64,000 nucleotides of DNA from Clusia tigrina. Taxonomy: Eukaryota > Arthropoda > Insecta > Diptera > Clusiidae. A model generated the notes under the pieces. The model saw only the letters and a list, made by a program, of their open reading frames with translations, had not been told where the DNA came from and did not search any database. The translations under genes and the position numbers were made by a program. This document shows positions 47,655-60,988 of this stretch, in pieces. Location of the stretch: NCBI GenBank assembly GCA_920105625.2, contig OV050030.1:83231400-83295399 (forward strand), given 5' to 3'. Each line of letters opens with the position of its first letter. Within the stretch, counting starts at the first letter, position 1.

Positions 47655-48821
47655 TCAGACATCACCGCAGGTGAAACTTTGTCCGTTCTCGACTCTTATC
47701 TGACGGGCTGTGCATTCTGACCGACACACCAATGCTGCTGTCTCTGATAACAAAGCGCTAGCTACTGTCTCCATATATGTAGCTTTCGGATTAATTATAG
47801 CAGAACGTTTAATCTCCTCATCGCGAATGCCATATACGAAGGTATCCATCATACACCTCTCAGTGATTTCTTCTGGGTAGGCAAGAAAAGCCAACCGCTC
47901 CACTTCCACCGCAAACTGTTGTAGAGACTCACCACTCTTTTCTACACGTGTTCGTAGCTCTACTTGGCACATCTGCTTGCGATGTTCAATACCATACTCG
48001 CGCTGAACGGCATTCATCAAGCTTTCATAGCAGTCTCGCTCACTTTCTGAGATAGTTTGCAGCTCATCAGCGGCAGCACCTTTCAACGAAACGGTTAATG
48101 CCGCCACTTTTTCGTCAGCAGTCCAACCATTTGTTCTAGCGGTAGTCTCAAACTGCATTCTGAAGACGTTAAATGTCGTGGTTCCATCATAGGTAGGAGG
48201 CTTCAGTTTTATTGATGATAAAGCTAGCACAGGCACTGCACCTTCCTGTAGTAGGTGAATTCTTTGCTCTATTTGTTGCTTGAAATCGTTCTGCTTTTGC
48301 TCGTTCGCAATGAATTTTTGTTCTACCGATTTTTCGAACGATTCTTGCCGTTTCACAATTTCAGAAACCTTCCTGTCTACCATCTCGGACATTTCTTTCA
48401 TCTGCTGTGAGTTCTGTTCCGCTAGTTGAGCAAGTCGCCTTTCACTCTGCTGTAACTGTTCTTTGACTTCCTCTTTGACAGCTTGAGCATTTTGTTGTAG
48501 CTGTCCCTTGACAGCTTGAGCATTTTTTTCATCTCGCTGCTGCATCTTTTCATCTCGCTGCTGCATATCCTGTTTGAAGGATTGTATTACCCCGATGAGT
48601 GCGCTCATGTCAAAGTTACCCGTGTTAGTTTCTGGGGGTGTTTCTTCTTGGCGAGATGTCGTAGGCCCTTTACATTGGAATTCATGCTCATCGACGTCTA
48701 TACCCTGCTCCTCTAAAGCGCTTCTTAATCGCACATGCAGCTCCGCTTTAAGCCCTTGTGTTTGCAAATTTAAGCGCTCAAGCTCCTTCTTGAGCTGCTC
48801 CAATCTCAGTTTTTCAAATTT
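47655..48821 (-). pseudogene. gag: U17 gag, open frame but no ATG
   Basis: The body is unbroken to the shared stop. It has one knuckle Cys left (FTCGDV) and the coiled coil in the type B form (QQMKEM, ESFEKS). Because of the 22 bp PBS deletion, the open frame extends into the LTR with only a GTG-type beginning, so an AUG start is missing. Confidence 0.84.
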
Positions 48822-48849
48822 ATTACAGATACACAATGCCACTTCTGAC

Positions 48850-49414
48850 TCCTGAGAATTTACTCTAACTCTCTGTACTCGGATTCGTACCACTGGATCC
48901 TGTAGTAATTAAACAATCTCTGGTTAAATTAAAATAACTAACTATTTAATTATTGCAATTTACAAACTGAATATTAGGCTGAAAGTTTACTTTGTTACAA
49001 TTGCACTTTATTTCACAATTCATGAATCACTTTATTTAATAAATAATTTCATAACTTTACAAAATCACAATTTTAAATACTGCTGCTTCGATTTAAATGC
49101 ACGATGTACACACTGTTACGATCTCTGTTCGAATGTCTTCGACTTTGCACAGTCTTGTGCTTTTATAGTTTCGAATGGTTGAGGTAGAAACTTCTAGAAT
49201 ATACTAGAAGTTTCTGGATGTTTCTAGAACTTGATATACACCTCAAAGGAAGCTTTCATTATTTTACACCACCGACAGGGTGTTCTTAAGTAAACTTTTA
49301 TACGAATATTTCGTGTCTTGACTTACACACACAGGGTGGTGCACTCATTCTCGAACTCCAGATGGGATCGTAAAAGTATGCATTCCCGTTTCACTGATAT
49401 GCAATCACGTTTCA
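48850..49414 (-). repeat. U17 LTR, 3' end and PBS deleted (565 bp)
   Basis: A 22 bp deletion at about 48,850 removes the LTR terminus (CGTAACA) together with the first bases of the PBS. The same deletion is in U20 and U21. The heat-shock cluster is at 49187-49229 and the TATA box at 49160-49168. Confidence 0.92.
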
Positions 49415-49425
49415 CTGCCCTCCGC

Positions 49426-50510
49426 TTAATCTTGTTCGTCCCGAACAAGGATAGTACTGCAACCTTTATAAGGAGATAGCCTCTCCAAATGAACGACTTT
49501 CATTTTGCTCCTGACATTTCTCGCCAACTGGATGCGTTATACTACATCGTTGAGCCGGTTTATCACCTTATAAGGCCCTTCACAGTGTGTTTGCAGTTTT
49601 GGCGATAATCCCTTTCTCCTTTGCGGATTATGAAGCATAACTAGCTGCCCTTCCTGAAATCCCTTAGAGTTTACTCGTATATCATATGTGGCTTTCCTTT
49701 TATCACTCATCAGTTGTGTACGATTTCTGCTGTTTCCATGAATTTTATTCAACTGTTCTCGATTTTTAGGTATACAATTGCTGCATGGAAGTACTGTAGA
49801 CGACTCTTTAGTCCATTCTTTCGCCAGAATGTCGGGTACCTTTTTATTAGCTCGTATCTTGCTATTCTTGTCTCGCGGTTGCCTCTCACAGTTTACAATT
49901 GCTGAGATTCTCTGGAACCTTACCTTCTATTTCGCTATGGTTTCAGCGGTATTTGAAATATTCATTACTTTTTCTGGTTCGATTCGGCTCTTATGCTTCC
50001 CAACATCTCGGCCCATTTTGGCCCGTTGAACTGCCTCTCACTTGAGTGGTGGTGGTTTTTGTCCGCCGCGATACAATGGCTTGTTTAACACCTCCATACT
50101 TATCCTCACCAAAGAATAACGGTATTTCGGTGTTCGCATATTTCAGTACACGGCTTTTGAAATCTAGCGTGACTCCATTCCAAATCATAAAATCCACACC
50201 TAAGATTACTTCATCCACAATATCCGCAACTATAAACGAGATCCCTTCTAATTATGGAATGTGATGCCCCCGTATCCAAAGTTACCGCATTTTTGCTTCC
50301 GCTTATTATACTGTTGACAGTTAGGCTGTTATTTTTCCGCGCCATCTGAGAAACGAAGATTCTTGGGCCATCAGTTGTGGGAGTCCGTTCATTTCCCGGC
50401 TTGACAATCATTTCCGATTCCTTAATTCGGACTTTGTCTTGCTTTGGCAATCTTACCGGAGCTTGTGTTGCATAACGCTTCCATCTCAACTGGAAATTAC
50501 GAGCCATGTG
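49426..50510 (-). pseudogene. U18 pol remnant
   Basis: It has the 119 bp deletion and a 4 bp insertion near 50,050 (gagtggtggtgg) that shifts the linker. The integrase tail 49537-49752 has an altered KVINRL sequence. Confidence 0.87.
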
Positions 50511-51677
50511 TCAGACATCACCGCAGGTGAAACTTTGTCCGTTCTCGACTCTTATCTGACGGGCTGTGCATTCTAACCGACACACTGTCTCTGATAATAA
50601 AGCGCTAGCTACTGTCTCCATATATGTAGCTTTCGGATTAATTATAGCAGAACGTTTTATCTCCTCATCGCGAATGCCATATACGAAGGTGTCCATCATA
50701 CACCTCACAGTGATCTCTTCTGGGTAGGCAAGAAAAGCCAACCGCTCCACTTCCACCGCAAACTGTTGTAGAGACTCACCACTCTTCTCTACACGTGTTC
50801 GTAGCTCTACTTGGTACATCTGCTTGCGATGTTCAATACCATACTCGCGCTGAACGGCATTCATCAAACTTTCATAGCAGTCTCGCTCACTTTCTGAGAT
50901 AGTTTGCAGCTCATCAGCCCATCAGCGGCAGCACCTTTCAACGAAACGGCTAATGCAGCCACTTTTTCGCGAGCCCTCCAACCATTTGTGCTAGCGGTAG
51001 TCTCAAACTGCATTCTGAAGACGTTAAATGTCGTGGTTCCATCATAGGTAGGAGGCTTCAGTTTTATTGAGGATAAAGCTGGCACAGGCACTGCAACATC
51101 CTGTAGTAGGTGAATTCTTTGCTCTATTTGTTGCTTGAAATCGTTCTGCTTTTGCTCGTTCGCAATGAATTTTTGTTCTACAGATTTTTCGAACGCTTCT
51201 TGCCGTGTCACAATTTCACAAACCTTCCTGTCTACCATCTCGGACATTTCTTTCATCTGCTGTGAGTTCTGTTCCTCTAGTTGAGCAAGTCGCCTTTCAC
51301 TCTGCTGTAACTGTTCTTTGACTTCCTCTTTGACAGCTTGAGCATTTTGTTGTAACTGTCCCTTGACAGCTTGAGCATTTTTTTCATCTCGCTGCTGCAT
51401 CTTTTCATCTCGCTGCTGCATGTCCTGTTTGAAGGATTGTATTACCCCGATGAGTGCGTTCATGTCAAAGTTACCCGTGTTAGTTTCTGGGGGTGTTTCT
51501 TCTTGGCAAGATGTCGTAGGCCCTTTACATTGGAATTCATGCTCATCGACGTCTATACCCTGCTCCTCTAAAGCGCTTCTTAATCGCACATGCAGCTCCG
51601 CTTTAGGGCCCTTGTGTTTGCAAATTTAAGCGCTCAAGCTCCTTCTTGAGCTGCTCCAATCTCAGTTTTTCAAATTT
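50511..51677 (-). pseudogene. gag: U18 gag, frameshifts
   Basis: It has an 8 bp duplication near 50,918 (catcagcccatcagc), a 9 bp in-frame loss near 50,586, and the tttagggccc insertion of U16 near 51,605. There is no ATG start. Confidence 0.87.
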
Positions 51678-51711
51678 ATTACAGATACACAATCCCACTT
51701 CTGACATCAAT

Positions 51712-52294
51712 TGTTACGAAATTGCCCTTCTGAGAATTTACTCTAACTCTCTGTACTCGGATTCGTACCACTGGATCCTGTAGTAATTAAACAATCTCTG
51801 GTTAAATTAAAATAACTACCTTTATTTAATTATTGCAATTTACAAACTGAATATTAGGCTGAAAGTTTACTTTGTTACAATTGCACTTTATTTCACAATT
51901 CATGAATCACTTTATTTAATAAATAATTTCATCACTTTACAAAATCACAATTTTAAGTACTGCTGCTTCGATTTAAATGCACGATGTACACACTGTTACG
52001 ATCTCTGTTCGAATGTCTTCGACTTTGCACAGTCTTGTGCTTTTATAGTTTCGAATGGTTGAGGTAGAAACTTCTAGAATATACTAGAAGTTTCTGGATG
52101 TTTCTAGAACTTGATATACACCTCAAAGGAAGCTTTCATTATTTTACACCACCGACAGGGTGTTCTTAAGTAAACTTTTATACGAATATTTCGTGTCTTG
52201 ACTTACACACACAGGGTGGTGCACTCATTCTCGAACTCCAGATGGGATCGTAAAAGTATGCATTCCCGTTTCACTGATATGCAATCACGTTTCA
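51712..52294 (-). repeat. U18 LTR (583 bp)
   Basis: Type B. The adjoining PBS has its second base pair changed (TGATGTCAG on the minus strand). The heat-shock cluster is at 52067-52109 and the TATA box at 52040-52048. Confidence 0.88.
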
Positions 52295-52305
52295 CTGCCC
52301 TCCGC

Positions 52306-53361
52306 TTAATCTTGTTCGTCCCGAACAAGGATAGTACTGCAACCTTTATAAGGAGATAGCCTCTCCAAATGAATGACTTTCATTTTGCTCCTGACATTTC
52401 TCGCCAACTGGATGCGTTATACTACATCGTTGAGCCGCTTTATCACCTTATAAGGCCCTTCCCAGTGTGTTTGCAGTTTTGCCGATAATCCCTTTCTCCT
52501 TTGCGGATTATGAAGCATAACTAGCTGCCCTTCCTGATATCCCTTAGAGTTTACTCGTACATCATATATGGCTTTCCTTTTATCACTCATCAGTTGTGTA
52601 CGATTTCTGCTGTTTCCATGAATTTTATTCAACTGTTCTCGATTTTTAGGTATACAATTGCTGCATGGAAGTACTGTAGACGACTCTTTGGTCCATTCTT
52701 TCGCCAGAATGTCGGGTACCTTTTTATTAGCTCGTATCTTGCTATTCTTGTCTCGCGGTTGCGTCTCACAGTTTACAATTGTTGAGATTCTCTGGTACCT
52801 TACCTTCTTTTTCGCTATTGTTTCAGCGGTATTTGAAATATTCATTACTTTTTCTGGTGCGATTCGGGTCTTATGATTCCCAACATCTCCCCCCCATTTT
52901 GGCCCGTATAACTGCCTCTGACTTGAGTGGCTTGTTTAACACCTCCATACTTATCCTCACCAAAGAATAACGGTATTTCGGTGTTCGCATATTTCAGTAC
53001 ACGGCTTTTGAAATCTAGCGTGACTCGATTCCAAATCATAAAATCCACACCTAAGATTACTTCATCCACAATATCCGCAACTAAAAACGAGATCCCTTCT
53101 AATTATGGAATGTGATGCCCCCGTATCCAAAGTTACCGCATTTTTGCTTCCGCTTATTACACTGTCGACAGTTAGGCTGTTATTTTTCCGCGCCATCTGA
53201 GAAACGAAGATTCTTGGGCCATCAGTTGTGGGAGTCCGTTCATTTCCCGGCTTGACAATCTTTTCCGATTCCTTAATTCGGACTTTGTCTTGCTTTGGCA
53301 ATCTTACCGGAGCTTGTGTTGCATAACGCTTCCATCTCAACTGGAAATTACGAGCCATGTG
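52306..53361 (-). pseudogene. U19 pol remnant, two deletions
   Basis: It has the 119 bp deletion and a further 26 bp deletion near 52,931 with tgg at its edges, partly offset by one extra C near 52,892. This is the only unit whose integrase tail still reads HWEGPYKV, the form expected of the family. Confidence 0.87.
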
Positions 53362-54537
53362 TCAGACATCACCGCCGGTGAAACTTTGTCCGTTCTCGAC
53401 TCTTATCTGACGGGCTGTGCATTCTGACCGACACACCAATGCTGCTGTCTCTGATAACAAAGCGCTAACTACTGTCTCCATATATGTAGCTTTCGGATTA
53501 ATTATAGCAGAACGTTTTATCTCCTCATCGCGAATGCCATATACGAAGGTGTCCATCATACACCTCTCAGTGATCTCTTCTGGGTAGGCAAGAAAAGCCA
53601 ACCGCTCCACTTCCACCGCAAACTGTTGTAGAGACTCACCACTCTTCTGTACACGTGTTTGTAGCTCTACTTGGTACATCTGCTTGCGATGTTCAATACC
53701 ATACTCGCTCTGAACGGCATTCATCAAGCTTTCATAGCAGTCTCGCTCACTTTCTGAGATAGTTTGCAGCTCATCAGCTCATCAGCGGCAGCACCTTTCA
53801 ACGAAACGGTTAATGCAGCCACTTTTTTGCGAGCACTCCAACCATTTGTGCTAGCGGTAGTCTCAAACTGCATTCTGAAGACGTTAAATGTCGTGGTTCC
53901 ATCATAGGTAGGAGGCTTCAGTTTTATTGAGGATAAAGCTGGCACAGGCACTGCACCTTCCTGTAGTAGGTGAATTCTTTGCTCTATTTGTTGCTTGAAA
54001 TCGTTCTGCTTTTGCTCGTTCGCAATGAATTTTTGTTCTACAGATTTTTCGAACGATTCTTGCCGTGTCACAATTTCACAAACCTTCCTGTCTACCATCT
54101 CGGACATTTCTTTCATCTGCTGTGAGTTCTGTTCCGCCAGTTGAGCAAGTCGCCTTTCACTCTGCTGTAACTGTTCTTTGACTTCCTCTTTGACAGCTTG
54201 AGCATTTTGTTGTAGCTGTCCCTTGACAGCTTGAGCATTTTTTTCATCTCGCTGCTGCATCTTTTCATCTCGCTGCTGCATATCCTGTTTGAAGGATTGT
54301 ATTACCCCGATGAGTGCGTTCATGTCAAAGTTACCCGTGTTAGTTTCTGGGGGTGTTTCTTCTTGGCGAGATGTCGTAGGCCCTTTACATTGGAATTCAT
54401 GCTCATCGACGTCTATACCCTGCTCCTCTAAAGCGCTTCTTAATCGCACATGCAGCTCCGCTTTAAGCCCTTGTGTGTTGCAAATTTAAGCGCTCAAGCT
54501 CCTTCTTGAGCTGCTCCAATCTCAGTTTTTCAAATTA
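53362..54537 (-). pseudogene. gag: U19 gag, frameshifts
   Basis: It has an 8 bp duplication near 53,780 and two extra bases near 54,477 (gtgtgttgc). It has no ATG start and the knuckle Cys pair is deleted. Confidence 0.87.
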
Positions 54538-54571
54538 ATTACAGATACACAATCCCACTTCTGACACCAAT

Positions 54572-55154
54572 TGTTAAGAAATTGCCCTCCTGAGAATTTA
54601 CTCTAACTCTCTGTACTCGGATTCGTACCACTGGATCCTATAGTAATTAAACAATCTCTGGTTAAATTAAAATAACTAACTTTATATAATGATTGCAATT
54701 TACAAACTTAATTTTAGGCTGAAAGTTTACTTTGTTACAGTTGCACTTTATTTCACAATTCATGAATCACTTTATTTAATAAATAATTTCATCACTTTAC
54801 AAAATCACAATTTTAAATACTGCTGCTTCGATTTAAATGCACGATGTACACACTGTTACGACCTCTGTTCGAATGTCTTCGACTTTGCACAGTCTTGTGC
54901 TTTTATGGTTTCGAATGGTTGAGGTAGAAACTTCTAGAATATACTAGAAGTTTCTGGATGTTTCTAGAACTTGATATACACCTCAAAGGAAGCTTTCATT
55001 ATTTTACACCACCGACAGGGTGTTCTTAAGTAAACTTTTATACGAATATTTCGTGTCTTGACTTTCACACACAGGGTGGTGCACTCATTCTCGAACTCCA
55101 GATGGGATCGTAAAAGTATGCATTCCCGTTTCACTGATATGCAATGACGTTTCA
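54572..55154 (-). repeat. U19 LTR (583 bp), TATA box changed
   Basis: Type B. The + strand end is TGTTAAG, as in U22. The heat-shock cluster at 54927-54969 is intact, but the TATA box at 54900-54908 reads CCATAAAAG. Confidence 0.88.
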
Positions 55155-55165
55155 CTGCCCTCCGC

Positions 55166-56247
55166 TTAATCTTGTTCGTCCCGAACAAGGATAGTACTGC
55201 AACCTTTATAAGGAGATAGCCTCTCCAAATGAACGACTTTCATTTTGCTCCTGACATTTCTCGCCAACTGGATGCGTTATACTACATCGTTGAGCCGCTT
55301 TATCACCTTATAAGGCCCTTCACAGTGTGTTTGCAGTTTTGGCGATAATCCCTTTCTCCTTTGCGGATTATGAAGCATAACTAGCTGCCCTTCCTGAAAT
55401 CCCTTAGAGTTTACTCGTACATCATATGTGGCTTTCCTTTTATCACTCATCAGTTGTGTACGATTTCTGCTGTTTCCATGAATTTTATTCAACTGTTCTC
55501 GATTTTTAGGTATACAATTGCTGCATGGAAGTACTGTAGGCGACTCTGTAGTCCATTCTTTCGCCAGAATGTCGGGTACCTTTTTATTAGCTCGTATCTT
55601 GCTATTCTTGTCTCGCGGTTGCCTCTCACAGTTTACAATTGCTGAGATTCTCTGGAACCTTACCTTCTTTTTCGCTATGGTTTCAGCGGTATTTGAAATA
55701 TTCATTACTTTTTCTGGTGCGATTCGGCTCTTATGCTTCCCAACATCTCCGCCCATTTTGGCCCGTATAACTGCCTCTGACTTGAGTGGGATTTTTGTCC
55801 GCCGCGATACAATGGCTTGTTTAACACCTCCATACTTATCCTCACCAAAGAATAACGGTATTTCGGTGTTCGCATATTTCAGTACACGGCTTTTGAAATC
55901 TAGCGTGAATCCATTCCAAATCATAAAATCCACACCTAAGATTATTTCATCCACAATATCCGCAACTATAAACGAGATCCCTTCTAATTATGGAATGTGA
56001 TGCCCCCGTATCCAAAGTTACCACAATTTTGCTTCCGCTTATTACACTGTTGACAGTTAGGCTGTTATTTTTCCGCGCCATCTGAGAAACGAAGATTCTT
56101 GGGCCATCAGTTGTGGGAGTCCGTTCATTTCCCGGCTTGACAATCTTTTCCGATTCCCTTATTCGGACTTTGTCTTGCTTTGGCAATCTTACCGGAGCCT
56201 ATTGTTGCATAACGTTTCCATCTCAACTGGAAATTACGAGCCATGTG
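55166..56247 (-). pseudogene. U20 pol remnant
   Basis: It has the 119 bp deletion and a one-base insertion near 56,200 in the protease N-terminal part. The open integrase part is 55277-55954. Confidence 0.87.
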
Positions 56248-57414
56248 TCAGACATCACCGCAGGTGAAACTTTGTCCGTTCTCGACTCTTATCTGACGGG
56301 CTGTGCATTATGACCGACTCACCAATGCTGCTGTCTCTGATAACAAAGCGCTAGCTACTGTCTCCATATATTTAGCTTTCAGATTAGTTATAGCAGAACG
56401 CTTTATCTCCTCATCGCGAATGCCATATACGAAGGTGTCCATCATACACCTCTCAGTGATCTCTCCTGGGTAGGCAAGATGAGCCAACCGCTCCACTTCC
56501 ACCGCACACTGTTGTAGAGACTCACCACTCTTTTCTACACGTGTTCGTAGCTCTACTTGGCACATCTGCTTGCGATGTTCAATACCATACTCGCGCTGAA
56601 CGGCATTCATCAAGCTTTCATAGCAGTCTCGCTCACTTTCTGAGATAGTTTGCAGCTCATCAGCGGCAGCACCTTTCAACGAAACGGTTAATGCCGCCAC
56701 TTTTTCGTCAGCAGTCCAACCATTTGTTCTAGCGGTAGTCTCAAACTGCATTCTGAAGACGTTAAATGTCGTGGTTCCATCATAGGTAGGAGGCTTCAGT
56801 TTTATTGATGATAAAGCTAGCACAGGCACTGCACCTTCCTGTAGTAGGTGAATTCTTTGCTCTATTTGTTGCTTGAAATCGTTCTGCTTTTGCTCGTTCG
56901 CAATGAATTTTTGTTCTACCGATTTTTCGAACGATTCTTGCCGTTTCACAATTTCAGAAACCTTCCTGTCTACCATCTCGGACATTTCTTTCATCTGCTG
57001 TGAGTTCTGTTCCGCTAGTTGAGCAAGTCGCCTTTCACTCTGCTGTAACTGTTCTTTGACTTCCTCTTTGACAGCTTGAGCATTTTGTTGTAGCTGTCCC
57101 TTGACAGCTTGAGCATTTTTTTCATCTCGCTGCTGCATCTTTTCATCTCGCTGCTGCATATCCTGTTTGAAGGATTGTATTACCCCGATGAGTGCGCTCA
57201 TGTCAAAGTTACCCGTGTTAGTTTCTGGGGGTGTTTCTTCTTGGCGAGATGTCGTAGGCCCTTTACATTGGAATTCATGCTCATCGACGTCTATACCCTG
57301 CTCCTCTAAAGCGCTTCTTAATCGCACATGCAGCTCCGCTTTAAGCCCTTGTGTTTGCAAATTTAAGCGCTCAAGCTCCTTCTTGAGCTGCTCCAATCTC
57401 AGTTTTTCAAATTT
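56248..57414 (-). pseudogene. gag: U20 gag, late nonsense
   Basis: A TAA at 56308-56310 ends the frame about 20 codons before the shared stop. The rest matches U21, including the LARTNGWTADEK-like capsid variant (TARTNGWTADE). There is no ATG start. Confidence 0.87.
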
Positions 57415-57442
57415 ATTACAGATACACAATGCCACTTCTGAC

Positions 57443-58007
57443 TCCTGAGAATTTACTCTAACTCTCTGTACTCGGATTCGTACCACTGGATCCTGTAGTA
57501 ATTAAACAATCTCTGGTTAAATTAAAATAACTAACTATTTAATTATTGCAATTTACAAACTGAATATTAGGCTGAAAGTTTACTTTGTTACAATTGCACT
57601 TTATTTCACAATTCATGAATCACTTTATTTAATAAATAATTTCATAACTTTACAAAATCACAATTTTAAATACTGCTGCTTCGATTTAAATGCACGATGT
57701 ACACACTGTTACGATCTCTGTTCGAATGTCTTCGACTTTGCACAGTCTTGTGCTTTTATAGTTTCGAATGGTTGAGGTAGAAACTTCTAGAATATACTAG
57801 AAGTTTCTGGATGTTTCTAGAACTTGATATACACCTCAAAGGAAGCTTTCATTATTTTACACCACCGACAGGGTGTTCTTAAGTAAACTTTTATACGAAT
57901 ATTTCGTGTCTTGACTTACACACACAGGGTGGTGCACTCATTCTCGAACTCCAGATGGGATCGTAAAAGTATGCATTCCCTTTTCACTGATATGCAATCA
58001 CGTTTCA
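57443..58007 (-). repeat. U20 LTR, 3' end and PBS deleted (565 bp)
   Basis: It has the same 22 bp deletion as U17 and U21. The heat-shock cluster is at 57780-57822 and the TATA box at 57753-57761. Confidence 0.92.
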
Positions 58008-58018
58008 CTGCCCTCCGC

Positions 58019-59217
58019 TTAATCTTGATCCTCCCGAACAAGGATAGTACTGCAACCTTTATAAGGAGATAGCCTCTCCAAATGAACGACTTTCATTTGG
58101 TCCTGACATTTCTCGCCAACTGGATGCGTTATACTACATCGTTGAGCCGCTTTATCACCTTATAAGGCCCTTCACAGTGTGTTTGCAGTTTTGGCGATAA
58201 TCCCTTTCTCCTTTGCGGATTATGAAGCATAACTAGCTGCCCTTCCTGAAATCCCTTAGAGTTTACTCGTACATCATATGTGGCTTTCCTTTTATCACTC
58301 ATCAGTTGTGTACGATTTCTGCTGTTTCCATGAATTTTATTCAACTGTTCTCGATTTTTAGGTATACAATTGCTGCATGGAAGTACTGTAGACGACTCTT
58401 TAGTCCATTCTTTCGCCAGAATGTCGGGTACCTTTTTATTAGCTCGTATCTTGCTATTCTTGTCTCGCGGTTGCCTCTCACAGTTTACAATTGCTGAGAT
58501 TCTCTGGAACCTTACCTTCTTTTTCGCTATGGTTTCAGCGGTATTTGAAATATTCATTACTTTTTCTGGTGCGATTCGGCTCTTATGCTTCCCAACATCT
58601 CCGCCCATTTTGGCCCGTTGAACTGCCTCTCACTTGAGTGGGATTTTTGTCCGCCGCGATACAATGGCTTGTTTAACACCTCCATACTTATCCTCACCAA
58701 AGAATAACGGTATTTCGGTGTTCGCATATTTCAACACTCGGCTTTTGAAATTTAGGGTGAATTCATTCCGAATCATAAAATCAACAGCTAAGATTACTTC
58801 ATCCACAATATCCGCAACTATAAACTCGTGCGTCACTGTTGTGGTACCGATAGTGATTTTCCGTGTAACTTTTCCCAGTACCGGTGCATCATCTTCAGTT
58901 GCCGTACGCAAACTTATTCCCTGAAGCGGCTCGATTCACCGAACGAGATCCCTTCTAATTATGGAATGTGATGCCCCCGTATCCAAAGTTACCGCATTTT
59001 TGCTTCCGCTTATTACACTGTTGACAGTTAGGCTGTTATTTTTCCGCGCCATCTGAGAAACGAAGATTCTTGGGCCATCAGTTGTGGGAGTCCGTTCATT
59101 TCCCGGCTTGACAATCATTTCCGATTCCTTAATTCGGACTTTGTCTTGCTTTGGCATTCTTACCGGAGCTTGTGTTGCATAACGCTTCCATCTCAACTGG
59201 AAATTACGAGCCATGTG
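58019..59217 (-). pseudogene. U21 pol remnant, no protease deletion
   Basis: The 119 bp segment missing in U15 to U20 is present. A TGA at 58630-58632 in the linker is shared with U22. The protease N-terminal part is 58936-59214 and the C-terminal part 58630-58911, with the ILA form instead of ILG. Confidence 0.87.
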
Positions 59218-60384
59218 TCAGACATCACCGCCGGTGAAACTTTGTCCGTTCTCGACTCTTATCTGACGGGCTGTGCATTCTGACCGACACACCAATGCTG
59301 CTGTCTCTGATAACAAAGCGCTAGCTACTGTCTCCATATATGTAGCTTTCAGATTAGTTATAGCAGAACGCTTTATCTCCTCATCACGAATGCCATATAC
59401 GAAGGTGTCCATCATACACCTCTCAGTGATCTCTCCTGGGTAGGCAAGATGAGCCAACCGCTCCACTTCCACCGCACACTGTTGTAGAGACTCACCACTC
59501 TTTTCTACACGTGTTCGTAGCTCTACTTGGCACATCTGCTTGCGATGTTCAATACCATACTCGCGCTGAACGGCATTCATCAAGCTTTCATAGCAGTCTC
59601 GCTCACTTTCTGAGATAGTTTGCAGCTCATCAGCGGCAGCACCTTTCAACGAAACGGTTAATGCCGCCACTTTTTCGTCAGCAGTCCAACCATTTGTTCT
59701 AGCGGTAGTCTCAAACTGCATTCTGAAGACGTTAAATGTCGTGGTTCCATCATAGGTAGGAGGCTTCAGTTTTATTGATGATAAAGCTAGCACAGGCACT
59801 GCACCTTCCTGTAGTAGGTGAATTCTTTGCTCTATTTGTTGCTTGAAATCGTTCTGCTTTTGCTCGTTCGCAATGAATTTTTGTTCTACCGATTTTTCGA
59901 ACGATTCTTGCCGTTTCACAATTTCAGAAACCTTCCTGTCTACCATCTCGGACATTTCTTTCATCTGCTGTGAGTTCTGTTCCGCTAGTTGAGCAAGTCG
60001 CCTTTCACTCTGCTGTAACTGTTCTTTGACTTCCTCTTTGACAGCTTGAGCATTTTGTTGTAGCTGTCCCTTGACAGCTTGAGCATTTTTTTCATCTCGC
60101 TGCTGCATCTTTTCATCTCGCTGCTGCATATCCTGTTTGAAGGATTGTATTACCCCGATGAGTGCGCTCATGTCAAAGTTACCCGTGTTAGTTTCTGGGG
60201 GTGTTTCTTCTTGGCGAGATGTCGTAGGCCCTTTACATTGGAATTCATGCTCATCGACGTCTATACCCTGCTCCTCTAAAGCGCTTCTTAATCGCACATG
60301 CAGCTCCGCTTTAAGCCCTTGTGTTTGCAAATTTAAGCGCTCAAGCTCCTTCTTGAGCTGCTCCAATCTCAGTTTTTCAAATTT
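59218..60384 (-). pseudogene. gag: U21 gag, open frame but no ATG
   Basis: Unbroken to the shared stop, with the knuckle Cys pair deleted. It is almost identical to U20 and U17. As in those, the frame continues into the LTR because of the PBS deletion. Confidence 0.84.
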
Positions 60385-60412
60385 ATTACAGATACACAAT
60401 GCCACTTCTGAC

Positions 60413-60977
60413 TCCTGAGAATTTACTCTAACTCTCTGTACTCGGATTCGTACCACTGGATCCTGTAGTAATTAAACAATCTCTGGTTAAATTAAAATAA
60501 CTAACTATTTAATTATTGCAATTTACAAACTGAATATTAGGCTGAAAGTTTACTTTGTTACAATTGCACTTTATTTCACAATTCATGAATCACTTTATTT
60601 AATAAATAATTTCATAACTTTACAAAATCACAATTTTAAATACTGCTGCTTCGATTTAAATGCACGATGTACACACTGTTACGATCTCTGTTCGAATGTC
60701 TTCGACTTTGCACAGTCTTGTGCTTTTATAGTTTCGAATGGTTGAGGTAGAAACTTCTAGAATATACTAGAAGTTTCTGGATGTTTCTAGAACTTGATAT
60801 ACACCTCAAAGGAAGCTTTCATTATTTTACACCACCGACAGGGTGTTCTTAAGTAAACTTTTATACGAATATTTCGTGTCTTGACTTACACACACAGGGT
60901 GGTGCACTCATTCTCGAACTCCAGATGGGATCGTAAAAGTATGCATTCCCTTTTCACTGATATGCAATCACGTTTCA
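60413..60977 (-). repeat. U21 LTR, 3' end and PBS deleted (565 bp)
   Basis: It carries the 22 bp deletion. The heat-shock cluster is at 60750-60792 and the TATA box at 60723-60731. Confidence 0.92.
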
Positions 60978-60988
60978 CTGCCCTCCGC

